From an uncultured Clostridia bacterium (GTDB lineage: Bacteria; Bacillota; Clostridia; Oscillospirales; Acutalibacteraceae): a DNA stretch of 51,379 nucleotides. The stretch is taken from contig CAMZEH010000006.1 in assembly GCA_947305745.1 (NCBI GenBank), positions 1-51,379 of the forward strand, written 5' to 3'. Numbering within the stretch: the stretch's first letter is position 1; each line of letters opens with the position of its first letter. The notes under the pieces are model-generated. The model was not told where the DNA came from, ran no database searches, and worked only from the letters and a program-made list of their open reading frames with translations. The translations under genes were made by a program, and so were the position numbers. Below, in pieces: positions 27,840 through 35,693 of this stretch.

Positions 27840-29678
27840 TTAGCTAAGCTCTTTGAAATAAATATCGTACCAAACTATAAATATATAAACCGTCCAGATT
27901 TTACGGCTGTTGTCCCACTTGCCATTATAGTGGTCATCAAGCAGTTTGATAAGCTCTTCGGGATTGAAGAAATTCTTTGAGGTTTCCGATAAAAATGCCT
28001 TTTTGACTATCTCATAATATTTTTTATCTTTGAGCCACACTCTTGTTGGGACGGGAAAACCAAGCTTCTCTTTTTGGGCAGTATCGGTCGGTAAATGGCG
28101 CATAGCAGCTTGTCTTAGCGCGTATTTTGTGTTTTCTTTTGGAGTTTTGAGTTTGGTTGGGATGGTAGATGCTACTTTGAAAACTTCTTTATCGAGAAAT
28201 GGTACTCTCAGTTCGAGCGAATTTGCCATACTCATACGGTCGGCTTTGAGAAGGATATCTCCAACCATCCACATGTTGATATCCATGTACTGCATTTTTG
28301 TCACATCGTCATAATCTTTTGCGCGCTCATAAAGTTTTTTGCAAACGTCTTGAGGCCGCGTTGCAAGGGATGAGTTCTTGAGTATCTTTTGTTTATCCTC
28401 TTTACTGAACATAAACGCATTTCCGATATATTTGTTTTCGGTTGTATGCTCTCCTCTGATTATAAAGCTCCTACCTTTAAATCTAAACGGAATTTTCTTC
28501 ATCGTGTTCGCTAAAAATGTTCTTACTTTCTGTGGCAGTATCTTTTGATACATTCTAAAAACTCTTGGCTCATTATAAATCGTATAGCCTCCGAAAAGCT
28601 CGTCCGCACCTTCACCGGAAAGAACAACTTTAACGTGTTCACTCGCAAGTTTTGAAACAAAATACAGCGCAATGCATGATGGGTCGGCCAATGGCTGATC
28701 CATATGATACTGGACTGTCTTTATGGAATTCCAAAATTCATCGGACGAGATTATTTTATATTTATGGTCTATACCTATCTTTTCAGCGAGTCTTTGAGCC
28801 CATGTCACTTCGTTATATTTTTCACCAAAATCAAATCCTACCGTAAATGCTTTTTGATCGGCAAAGTATGAAGAAACATAGCTTGAATCGACTCCGCTTG
28901 ATAAAAAGCAGCCAACCTCAACATCGCTTATCCTATGCGCCTCAACCGAATTTTCAAATACTTTTTCAATCGTATTTGTTGCAGTCTCCAAATCAAGATT
29001 TTCGTTTATATTAAACCTAGCTTCAAAATACCTATGAATTTCCGTTTCTCCGTTTCTATACCACATATAATGGCCCGGCATTAAGCAGTATACGCCCTCG
29101 AAAAATGTTTCGGGTGGAACTGCATACTGGAATGATAAATAATTATCAAGCGTTTTATAATTGAACTTTCTCTTAAAACCGGGCATTGCAAGTATGCTTT
29201 TTATTTCTGAAGCATAAACAAAATTCTCCCCTGCCATTGACCAATGAAGCGGTTTTATTCCAAATGGGTCGCGCGCAAGGAAAAGCGATTTTTCTTCCCT
29301 ATTCCAAATGGCAATCGCAAACATACCCCTGAGCCTGTCCAGTACCTTTTCGCCCCACTCTTCGAATCCATGGAGTATAACTTCCGAATCGGTTTCGGTG
29401 TAAAAAGTATGACCGCACTCAAGAAGCTCTTTTTTTAGCTCTTTGTAGTTATAAATTTCCCCGTTAAAAGTCAAAACCAGATTATTTTTCTCGTTATAAA
29501 TCGGCTGATCACCATTCCCAAGATCTATTATGCTAAGCCGACGAAATCCCATGGAAATATCATTATCCGCAAAATATCCTGCACTGTCAGGCCCACGATG
29601 AGTAATAAGTTTTGTCATATTTTCGATGACTTTGGTTCTATCTAAAACTTCGCCCGTAAAACCGCAAATTCCACACAT
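27840..29678 (-). CDS. asnB: Asparagine synthase (glutamine-hydrolysing)
   Basis: 612 aa. N-terminal class II glutaminase with nucleophile Cys2 (MCGICGF) and the NGEIYNY motif. C-terminal ATP-pyrophosphatase with the PP-loop SSGVDSS near 260 and SGEGADELFGGY. It makes asparagine from aspartate, glutamine and ATP. AsnB paralogues also act in cell-wall precursor amidation, but nothing here points to that. It is monocistronic, with its own promoter and terminator. Confidence 0.95.
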   Translation of the reverse strand: MCGICGFTGEVLDRTKVIENMTKLITHRGPDSAGYFADNDISMGFRRLSIIDLGNGDQPIYNEKNNLVLTFNGEIYNYKELKKELLECGHTFYTETDSEVILHGFEEWGEKVLDRLRGMFAIAIWNREEKSLFLARDPFGIKPLHWSMAGENFVYASEIKSILAMPGFKRKFNYKTLDNYLSFQYAVPPETFFEGVYCLMPGHYMWYRNGETEIHRYFEARFNINENLDLETATNTIEKVFENSVEAHRISDVEVGCFLSSGVDSSYVSSYFADQKAFTVGFDFGEKYNEVTWAQRLAEKIGIDHKYKIISSDEFWNSIKTVQYHMDQPLADPSCIALYFVSKLASEHVKVVLSGEGADELFGGYTIYNEPRVFRMYQKILPQKVRTFLANTMKKIPFRFKGRSFIIRGEHTTENKYIGNAFMFSKEDKQKILKNSSLATRPQDVCKKLYERAKDYDDVTKMQYMDINMWMVGDILLKADRMSMANSLELRVPFLDKEVFKVASTIPTKLKTPKENTKYALRQAAMRHLPTDTAQKEKLGFPVPTRVWLKDKKYYEIVKKAFLSETSKNFFNPEELIKLLDDHYNGKWDNSRKIWTVYIFIVWYDIYFKELS

Positions 29679-29719
29679 TAAATAACATCCTCCCAGATGA
29701 TAACTAATTTTCGATATTG

Positions 29720-29748
29720 ATTATACCACGATGAAAATAAACTTACAA
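29720..29748 (-). promoter_or_regulatory. Promoter of asnB
   Basis: Minus-strand TTGTAA (29748-29743), 17-bp spacer, TATAAT (29725-29720), about 42 bp upstream of the ATG. Confidence 0.7.
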
Positions 29749-29787
29749 TTTATAAATTTAATCTTTTAAATGTTTTTTCTAAAAAAA

Positions 29788-29816
29788 TAACAGCCTCGCA
29801 GTGAGGCTGTTATTTT
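29788..29816 (-). terminator. Terminator of the HU gene
   Basis: Stem AACAGCCTC/GAGGCTGTT with a five-base loop. A/T runs on both sides allow termination from either strand; on the minus strand it follows the HU stop by 20 bp. Confidence 0.88.
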
Positions 29817-29835
29817 TAAATTTATAACTATGTAA

Positions 29836-30108
29836 TTAGTTGACAGCGTCTTTAAGAGCTTTCCCTGCTTTGAACGCCGGTGCGATTGATGCCGGAATGG
29901 AAATCGGATTTCCTGTTCTCGGATCACGTCCTTTACGTGCTTCACGTTTACGTGTCTCGAATGTTCCGAAGCCTACGAGTTGGACTTTGTCACCATCTTT
30001 CAAAGCTTCTGTTACCGAAGAGATGAACGATGCCAATGCTTTTTCAGCATCTTTTTTTGTGAGTTCACTCTTCTCTGCGATTTTTGCTACGAGTTCTGCT
30101 CTGTTCAT
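29836..30108 (-). CDS. hup: DNA-binding protein HU
   Basis: 90 aa, the exact HU length. MNRAELVAKIAEKSELTKKDAE, then VQLVGFGTFETRKR and GRDPRTGNPISIPA form the helical body and the DNA-bending arm. It is a dimeric nucleoid protein. It is monocistronic, with a consensus promoter and terminator. Confidence 0.97.
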   Translation of the reverse strand: MNRAELVAKIAEKSELTKKDAEKALASFISSVTEALKDGDKVQLVGFGTFETRKREARKGRDPRTGNPISIPASIAPAFKAGKALKDAVN

Positions 30109-30203
30109 AAATACAATACCTCCGTATTTTTTATTGTGCTTCCTTAAAGAAACACTTACGTCGCTGTATGCCCATATCTCAGGGCTTTCTAGCCAGCAAA
30201 GAA

Positions 30204-30232
30204 ATATTACTACACTTTATTCGGGTTTGCAA
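30204..30232 (-). promoter_or_regulatory. Promoter of the HU gene
   Basis: Minus-strand TTGCAA (30232-30227), 17-bp spacer, TAATAT (30209-30204). The roughly 95-nt leader includes GAAAGCCCTGAGAT-type sequence without clear structure. Confidence 0.65.
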
Positions 30233-30322
30233 GCAATATTTTAATGTTTGTAAGTTTTGTACATCTATATGTTTTGTATATAAAAAATATTATTAATAAT
30301 TATCATACTCTGATCGCCTCAA

Positions 30323-32110
30323 TTACCTTATGAGCTTGTATTTTTCGAGTATGTCAGATATCTTTTTGAGTTTGGGGACGGTGCTGAAATCTTCTTTTGT
30401 AATCGAACCGGTTAAAAGTAACGCAACACCATAAACAAAAATTGCTACTAAAATTGCAAATATGGTGGAAATTTTAGAATTAACTACGTGGCTGAGCAGC
30501 CCATGAGAAGCATATGCCGCAACAGCACAAATAATAGAGCAAACGAGAGGCCTTAAAAATATCTCTTTAAAATTAAACTTAATATTGGCATTCCTCGAAA
30601 GCGAGAGCAACCCATATGCACAAACAAACAAGTAGCAAATAAGTGTTCCTATTCCTGCGCCTTGAATGTTTATTTCTGGCACACCAACGAGAATATAATT
30701 GAGTACGACTTTTATTACCATTCCGACGGTTAAGATTTTCAAAGGTATGTCCGCCCTACCGATTGCTTGGAGCATACTGCAAAGCGGAGTACTTATTGCG
30801 ACAAATATTATTCCAATGGCATATATGCTCATTATCTGCGCAGAAATGCATATTTCTCCGATCTGCTTATTCTTTCCGAGCGTATTATATATTAAATCCA
30901 TAATAGGAAAAGAAAGTACAGAAAGCCCCAAACCGGCGGGGAATGCTATTAATGAAGTTAATTTTAAAGTCGTTTCTATGCTTTTTTTAATTTTTTTCTT
31001 AATGCCCTCAACCCACGCTGTTGTAACATTCGGAAGTGCACTTATACCGAGCCCTTGAGTGATTGTATAAAGAAGCATTGTAACTGTATTCATATATCCG
31101 AAGCAGCCGGCTAAAAATGTATGAACTTGCCCTTCATTTATAACTTGCTGAGGTATAAGCCCGCTATAATCGTCTAATAAACGCTGCGGAACCGTCTGCA
31201 TAATATGGTGAATGCGCCTCAAAACAAGCGTGCTGTCTATAAAGCTTGCCAAATTCATTATTATGGCGCCGAGCGCAATAGGTACAGCAATGTCAAGAAG
31301 CATTTTAATAAGCGCTTTTGTGGGGCGAGGTTCTTCTGAATTGTCAATCTCATCTTTTGTAATCCCATCACCGGCAATTTTATATTTTATGAATATATAT
31401 AAGAAACCCATAATCGAGCCAAGAGTAATTCCCAACACGGCACCGGCAGATGCAAACGGTAAAGTTGCATTTCTAGCGGCCACCACATTTTCACAGACCA
31501 CCCCATAAACAGTACCGTTTGAATAGTATTCACTCATTCCGTATTCTCCTGCAATCCACGCGAGCCCCAGCCCAAAAAACACCTTGCTGATAGCTTCCAC
31601 AATCTCAGAAACAGCCGTGGGAATCATGTTTCTGAGACCTTCAAAATATCCTTTATATATAGAAATCATGCAAGAGAAAAATACAGTTGGCGCCAGCATA
31701 AGCATCGAATACAAAGAGCCGGGCGTATTCGTAAATTTAATATATAAAAACGAACCCGATATCATAATTAAACAACCCACAAGACCCGTTGCAAAAAACA
31801 AAGGCACCGAAATCTTGTGTATCATGCGGACATCTTTATACCGTTTTCGAGTCATATCCCCGGCAACCATGCGCGAAATCGCAATTGGCAAACCCGCCGT
31901 TGCCAAAGCGTAGATTGGATTATATATATTGTAGGCATTAGTAAAATATCCCGTACCGACTCCGCCCAAAATATATGCAAGCGGAACTTTAAACGCTGCC
32001 CCTGCCAGCTTAACTATAAGCATGCCGACCGCCATAATAAAAGCTCCGGCAGCAAATGACTGGCTGACTTTTTTAGATTCTTTTGTCTGAGGTTTTATTA
32101 CTTTATTCAT
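30323..32110 (-). CDS. MATE/MVF-superfamily flippase (SpoVB/MurJ-like)
   Basis: About 595 aa from ATG 32110; a TTG two codons upstream is in frame but further from AAGGA. Some 14 membrane helices. The N-terminal AAGAFIMAVGMLIVKLAGAA and the motif KVPLAYILGGVGTGYFTNAY match polysaccharide/lipid II flippases of the SpoVB-MurJ group. It likely moves lipid-linked precursors across the membrane for cell wall or spore cortex; which one cannot be told from sequence. Confidence 0.87.
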   Translation of the reverse strand: MNKVIKPQTKESKKVSQSFAAGAFIMAVGMLIVKLAGAAFKVPLAYILGGVGTGYFTNAYNIYNPIYALATAGLPIAISRMVAGDMTRKRYKDVRMIHKISVPLFFATGLVGCLIMISGSFLYIKFTNTPGSLYSMLMLAPTVFFSCMISIYKGYFEGLRNMIPTAVSEIVEAISKVFFGLGLAWIAGEYGMSEYYSNGTVYGVVCENVVAARNATLPFASAGAVLGITLGSIMGFLYIFIKYKIAGDGITKDEIDNSEEPRPTKALIKMLLDIAVPIALGAIIMNLASFIDSTLVLRRIHHIMQTVPQRLLDDYSGLIPQQVINEGQVHTFLAGCFGYMNTVTMLLYTITQGLGISALPNVTTAWVEGIKKKIKKSIETTLKLTSLIAFPAGLGLSVLSFPIMDLIYNTLGKNKQIGEICISAQIMSIYAIGIIFVAISTPLCSMLQAIGRADIPLKILTVGMVIKVVLNYILVGVPEINIQGAGIGTLICYLFVCAYGLLSLSRNANIKFNFKEIFLRPLVCSIICAVAAYASHGLLSHVVNSKISTIFAILVAIFVYGVALLLTGSITKEDFSTVPKLKKISDILEKYKLIR

Positions 32111-32291
32111 AAACAAATTTTCCTTCGCAAAAAATTTACTATAAAATATATTTATATTATATCACATTTATAACTGAGTCTTGCGAAGAATAAAAAGCAA
32201 AAGAGCGAATTGTCAAACTAAATATAATTTAACGTTTAAGCGCAAAAAATATATTCTATGTAACAAACATAAATTTTTGAAAACAAACCCC

Positions 32292-32321
32292 TTGACAAAT
32301 AAGATTGGAATGTAATATAAT
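32292..32321 (+). promoter_or_regulatory. Promoter of the CAT-anticodon tRNA
   Basis: TTGACA (32292-32297), 18-bp spacer, TATAAT (32316-32321). The tRNA starts 24 bp downstream. Confidence 0.88.
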
Positions 32322-32344
32322 TAGCTATGTTAAGATGAATTCTC

Positions 32345-32421
32345 GGGCCATTAGCTCAGTTGGTTAGAGCAACCGGCTCATAACCGGTCGGTCCTAGGTT
32401 CGAGTCCTAGATGGCCCACCA
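32345..32421 (+). tRNA. tRNA with CAT anticodon (Met, or Ile2 after lysidine)
   Basis: 77 nt with encoded CCA. Acceptor GGGCCAT/ATGGCCC, D arm with AGCTCAGTTGGTTAGAGC, anticodon loop CTCATAA, T loop TTCGAGT. It is not the initiator type, because the acceptor begins with a perfect pair and the anticodon stem lacks three G-C pairs. Elongator Met and lysidine-modified Ile2 both carry CAT and cannot be separated with certainty here. The last bases lie in the 26-bp repeat found again at 50,002, so this is a candidate integration site. Confidence 0.92.
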
Positions 32422-32445
32422 AATCAGTACAACAGTATTGATACA
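32420..32445. repeat. Direct repeat at tRNA 3' end (candidate attL)
   Basis: CAAATCAGTACAACAGTATTGATACA style 26-bp sequence (key parts AAATCAGTACAACAG and TATTGATACA) identical to 50002-50027. It starts at the last two bases of the tRNA CCA end. Similarity continues into the following hairpin. Such pairs commonly bound integrative elements. The alternative is a terminator cassette repeated in the genome. Confidence 0.6.
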
Positions 32446-32449
32446 GTTG

Positions 32450-32478
32450 AAAACCCAGTAATACTGGGTTTTCCGTGT
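32450..32478 (+). terminator. Terminator of the tRNA
   Basis: Stem AAAACCCAGTA (32450-32460) with TACTGGGTTTT (32462-32472), then CCGTGTTTTT. The near-identical hairpin at 50031-50055 follows the second copy of the direct repeat. Confidence 0.85.
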
Positions 32479-32543
32479 TTTTAGAAATTTTTTAAGGGCT
32501 GATTTCAGCTCGTTTTTTTATTTTTTTGATTTTTACTCGTTTG

Positions 32544-32567
32544 CAAAATGCGACCGGTCGCATTTTG
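32544..32567. promoter_or_regulatory. Perfect 24-bp palindrome
   Basis: CAAAATGCGACC followed directly by its complement GGTCGCATTTTG. A zero-loop palindrome of this length suits a dimeric DNA-binding protein or a recombination site more than a terminator. A partial copy GCGGTCGCG follows at about 32583. No gene can be tied to it; it lies between the tRNA terminator and the GG-peptide operon. Confidence 0.45.
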
Positions 32568-32687
32568 TTGGAGCTTTTTATGGGCGGTCGCGTTTCTGTA
32601 TTGCACATATTTTTTTGATTATTTTTTATCATTTGCACAAGTTATGTTTCGACAACATTATTAATCTCTTAGTCAATATTTTGAAAT

Positions 32688-33017
32688 TTAACCTCTTAAA
32701 ATATAGTAATTGCCGTTTTTAGATTTAAGAAGTCTTTTACCTAGCTCATTTTTTCCTAGTACTGTTGATTCATCTTCTATTTCTATCATATTTTTTTCAA
32801 TTTCAAGTCTATTACACTCTCTGATAGCTTCCTCTGCAGTAGAGTAACTACTAACAACTTCACCCCCATAATTAGTAACAACTAAATATTGTCCTAAATT
32901 TGCACCCATTTCTTTTAAGTCTTTATCGCTTACTTTGTAAATTGTAAAATGTTCGCCTCCGCCGGAAATATCGCTTGATTCATTATCTTCTAACTTTTTG
33001 ATTTTATCTTTGTTCAT
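32688..33017 (-). CDS. Double-glycine-leader peptide, family member C
   Basis: 109 aa, GAGAGGATG before the ATG. The leader KIKKLEDNESSDISGG ends in a double glycine. The 90-residue mature part would start GEHFTIYKVSDKDLKEMG, then QYLVV and SSYSTAEEAIREC, ending in a Lys-rich stretch and YYILRG. It shares the arrangement with the next two genes: DLKE-x-G, then YLVV, then SY(D/S)T(F/A)EEA. Last of three genes in one transcript. Not recognised; too large for a typical bacteriocin core, which could mean an exported small protein rather than a modified peptide. Confidence 0.72.
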   Translation of the reverse strand: MNKDKIKKLEDNESSDISGGGEHFTIYKVSDKDLKEMGANLGQYLVVTNYGGEVVSSYSTAEEAIRECNRLEIEKNMIEIEDESTVLGKNELGKRLLKSKNGNYYILRG

Positions 33018-33038
33018 AAATAATCATCCTCTCTTTAC

Positions 33039-33374
33039 CTATACTTCTTGGTGCCAACCTAAAACCAAATAATAATCTTTGCCGTTCGCAGATTGGAGTA
33101 AGTGATCACTCAATTTACCCTCTTTTAGTATTTGCATATCCACCGTGGGGACATTGGAGCCATAGTATTCTCCTATAATCTCCGAAGAAGCTTCCTCAAA
33201 AGTGTCGTAATTACCAATTATTTTGTTGTTATAATAGATAACTAAATATGGCTTAAAACCTAAATTTTCTTTATCTAAGTCATTTTGACTTACTTTTACT
33301 ATAGTTTTTACATTTCCCCCAGAAATACTGTTTGTTTCATCGCAGGTTAGTTTCCTAATCTCTTTTTCGCCCAT
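33039..33374 (-). CDS. Double-glycine-leader peptide, family member B
   Basis: 111 aa from ATG 33374. The ATG three codons upstream touches the ribosome site GAAAGGATG, so it is rejected. The leader EIRKLTCDETNSISGG is followed by KTIVKVSQNDLDKENLGF, KPYLVIYY, GNYDTFEEASSEI and a C-terminal KDYYLVLGWHQEV. Paralogue of its neighbours. The conserved YDTFEEA block in the mature part suggests a folded domain of about 90 residues under selection. Confidence 0.72.
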   Translation of the reverse strand: MGEKEIRKLTCDETNSISGGNVKTIVKVSQNDLDKENLGFKPYLVIYYNNKIIGNYDTFEEASSEIIGEYYGSNVPTVDMQILKEGKLSDHLLQSANGKDYYLVLGWHQEV

Positions 33375-33411
33375 AAATACCATCCTTTCAATAATTTAGT
33401 TTCAAAAACTA

Positions 33412-33753
33412 CTAACTATCACAGTATTCAAACCCTACAAGTTTATATGTTCCGTTAACCCTCTTACGTAAGCATTTTTTCAGATTTCCTGCTGCTATCG
33501 CTACTATGCCGGTGGAATCTTCGTTGTTTTCTGTGGTCGTTATATATTTTAATGCCTCCTCAAAAGTATCATAGCTACTTATAACTTTTTGGGATGGCCA
33601 ACAATCTTTGTTTACAACCAAGTATGGTTTTAATTCAATTCCAAATTCTTTTAGATCATCTTTATTCGCAACCACTATTCCATATTGTCCCGAATAACCA
33701 CCTGAAGTGTTACTTTCTTCACTGTCATTGAGTTTTTTAATTTTCCCATCCAT
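33412..33753 (-). CDS. Double-glycine-leader peptide, family member A
   Basis: 113 aa, AAAGGGTG before the ATG; first gene after a consensus promoter. Leader KIKKLNDSEESNTSGG, then YGIVVANKDDLKEFGIEL, KPYLVVNKD, SSYDTFEEALKYI and KRVNGTYKLVGFEYCDS. Two to three cysteines are present in this copy only. The leader pattern resembles the precursors next to the radical SAM gene at 7-8.5 kb, so a shared leader-processing peptidase or exporter elsewhere in the genome is likely. No peptidase-ABC transporter lies in this window. Confidence 0.72.
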   Translation of the reverse strand: MDGKIKKLNDSEESNTSGGYSGQYGIVVANKDDLKEFGIELKPYLVVNKDCWPSQKVISSYDTFEEALKYITTTENNEDSTGIVAIAAGNLKKCLRKRVNGTYKLVGFEYCDS

Positions 33754-33795
33754 AAATAAACACCCTTTCTGTAAATATTTTTATAATTCACAGCT

Positions 33796-33824
33796 ATTGT
33801 ACATGCATTTTGATAAAAAGTCAA
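33796..33824 (-). promoter_or_regulatory. Promoter of the GG-peptide operon
   Basis: Minus-strand TTGACT (33824-33819), 17-bp spacer, TACAAT (33801-33796), 43 bp before the first peptide ATG. It is nearly identical in form to the promoter of the 753-aa secreted protein gene. Confidence 0.78.
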
Positions 33825-33962
33825 TAAAAATATGAAATTTAATCAAAAAACAACATTTGAAATTACAATTAGTGTAGTACAGCTATCAAAATTAATCTTT
33901 CGCATACCATATATAAACTCATACTTTCGGTAAATCAAGTAAATAGTTTTATAAAAACAAAA

Positions 33963-34003
33963 AACGGATTATACCACAGTTTCTGTCTGCGATATAATCC
34001 GTT
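33963..34003 (-). terminator. Hairpin after the serine recombinase remnant
   Basis: Stem AACGGATTATA (33963-33973) with TATAATCCGTT (33993-34003), 19-nt loop, T-rich flank on the minus strand. Probably the old terminator of the recombinase gene. Confidence 0.6.
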
Positions 34004-34025
34004 CTATGTCTATTAATCATCATAT

Positions 34026-35190
34026 TCAGTTTTTAAATATAAACTCTTTCCTATCATCCTCGTGAATAACCAATCTTTCAACCATAGTATTCCAAAGTCT
34101 CTCATCGAATTCCGTGATTACCTCATCAAAACCTCTCAAATTATCAATAAATACCTTTATTTTATCTCTTCGAACCTTGAGATCTCGCTTTTTCTCCTCA
34201 AGCCTAAACAATGCGTTTTTTAGTTCATCATACTTCTCGGTGTAAGCATCATATTTCCTGTTGTATTCATCTTGGTTCATAGCCTTCCTTGAATTTTCAC
34301 GCACCAAACTTCGCATTAAGCCCACTATAATGTCCATTTCTTTCTTAAGGTCTGATATTTGGCTGTCTATATCCTTTGTGTCCGTAAGGCTCAAAATAGT
34401 GCTTTGAGCGTCCTTTATGACCTCTTCTTTATTTTCGATTAAATTATTAAAAGCTTTCACAAATTCTTTCTTTATCTGTTCCTCGGTTAAATGGCAAGTT
34501 CGGCATTTTCGTTTATTTTTAAACTTGTCATTACACTGCCATACAACTTTTCTGTACTTGTCATTTGAATGCCACACTTTTGAACCATAGTAACTACCAC
34601 ACTCTCCGCATACAATCTTGCTTGAAAAGCAGCTTACACAGCTATGATGTGCCCTTTCGATTGCTCTTTTTTGAAATTCCTCCTGAACCAAGTCGTAAAC
34701 CTCAGGAGAAATAATCGCTTCATGGCTGTTCCTAACATAGTATTGCGGAATTTCACCCTCATTCTTCTTTTTCTTTTTGGTTAAAAAATCGACCGTATAG
34801 AACTTTTGAAGCAACGCATCGCCTTTGTATTTTTCGTTTCTCAAAATACTTCTGACAGTACTAAGACACCATTCCGATTTCCCACCGGGAGTCGGCATTT
34901 CCTCCTTTGTCAGATAATGTGCAATTGCTGATGCCGATTTTCCTTCGAGAAATAGCCTATATATCAGTCTTACGATTTTAGCTTCTTTCTCTACGAGCTT
35001 TGGAACGCCATCTTCTCCTTTTTCGTAACCTAAAAAATGTTTATACGGCAAATTTACTTTTCCGTCAGCAAACCTCTTACGCTGACCCCATGTTACATTT
35101 TCACTTATCGACCTTGATTCTTCTTGAGCCAGCGAACTCATAATTGTGATTAACAATTCTCCCTTAGAATCAAGCGTATAAATATTTTCT
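34026..35190 (-). pseudogene. Large serine recombinase, 5'-truncated (remnant B)
   Basis: About 385 codons remain. The frame begins ENIYTLDSKGELLITIMSSL, AQEESRSISENVTWGQRKRF: the end of the catalytic domain. The recombinase domain, the zinc-ribbon (CGECGSYYGSKVW with a second Cys pair KCRTCH) and the coiled-coil region follow, ending EDDRKEFIFKN. The first 110 residues with the catalytic serine are missing. A foreign recombinase segment is fused in their place near 35180-35192. The protein cannot be an active recombinase. It is mobile-element machinery left in the island. Confidence 0.85.
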
Positions 35191-35690
35191 TTATCGTTTC
35201 TGCCTCTTCAGGAATGATTTTTATTTGATTGTTTTCAAATTTATATCCATTTAAGTAAAAATGCGTAAAACGCCCTTGCTTAAATCGATTCCTGATTCGC
35301 CCCATTTGCAGTTTTCACTCACTGATCGGCTTTCTTCTTGTGCAAAAAAGAGAGGAGAGTAAGCATCAGCTCACCATCCTCCGACAAACTATGAATATTC
35401 TCTTTTTCGAAATATACATCTATCCCCTGTTCTTTTAGCTTTCTGACATTTTCAAGTATGATAATTGTGTTTCGCGCAAACCTTGACACGGGATTTCGTG
35501 ATTACCATATCGATTTTGCCTTGTTTACAGTCTTCCAAAAGCCTTTGGAACTCAGGCCTTTCGCATTTGGTTCCCGTTTTTGCTTCGTCTGCATAAACTC
35601 CGACATATCGCCAACTCGGATTATTCTGAATTAGCTCACTGTGATGGCTTATTTGAGCCGACAGAGAATTAAACACAAATTTTTTTGTTG
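35191..35690 (-). pseudogene. Large serine recombinase, middle fragment with frameshifts (remnant A)
   Basis: A second, different recombinase. Readable pieces in order on the minus strand: SLSAQISHHSELIQNN, VGVYADEAKTGTKC, RLLEDCKQGKIDMVITKS; then, after a one-base shift, SRFARNTIIILENV, KLKEQGIDVYFEKENIHSL, GELMLTLLS; another shift to SENCKWG; and GYKFENNQIKIIPEEAETIKKIF at the junction with remnant B. At least three frame breaks. The missing N-terminus appears to lie at 38201-38278, beyond the inserted 753-aa gene. Confidence 0.8.
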
Positions 35691-35693
35691 TAA

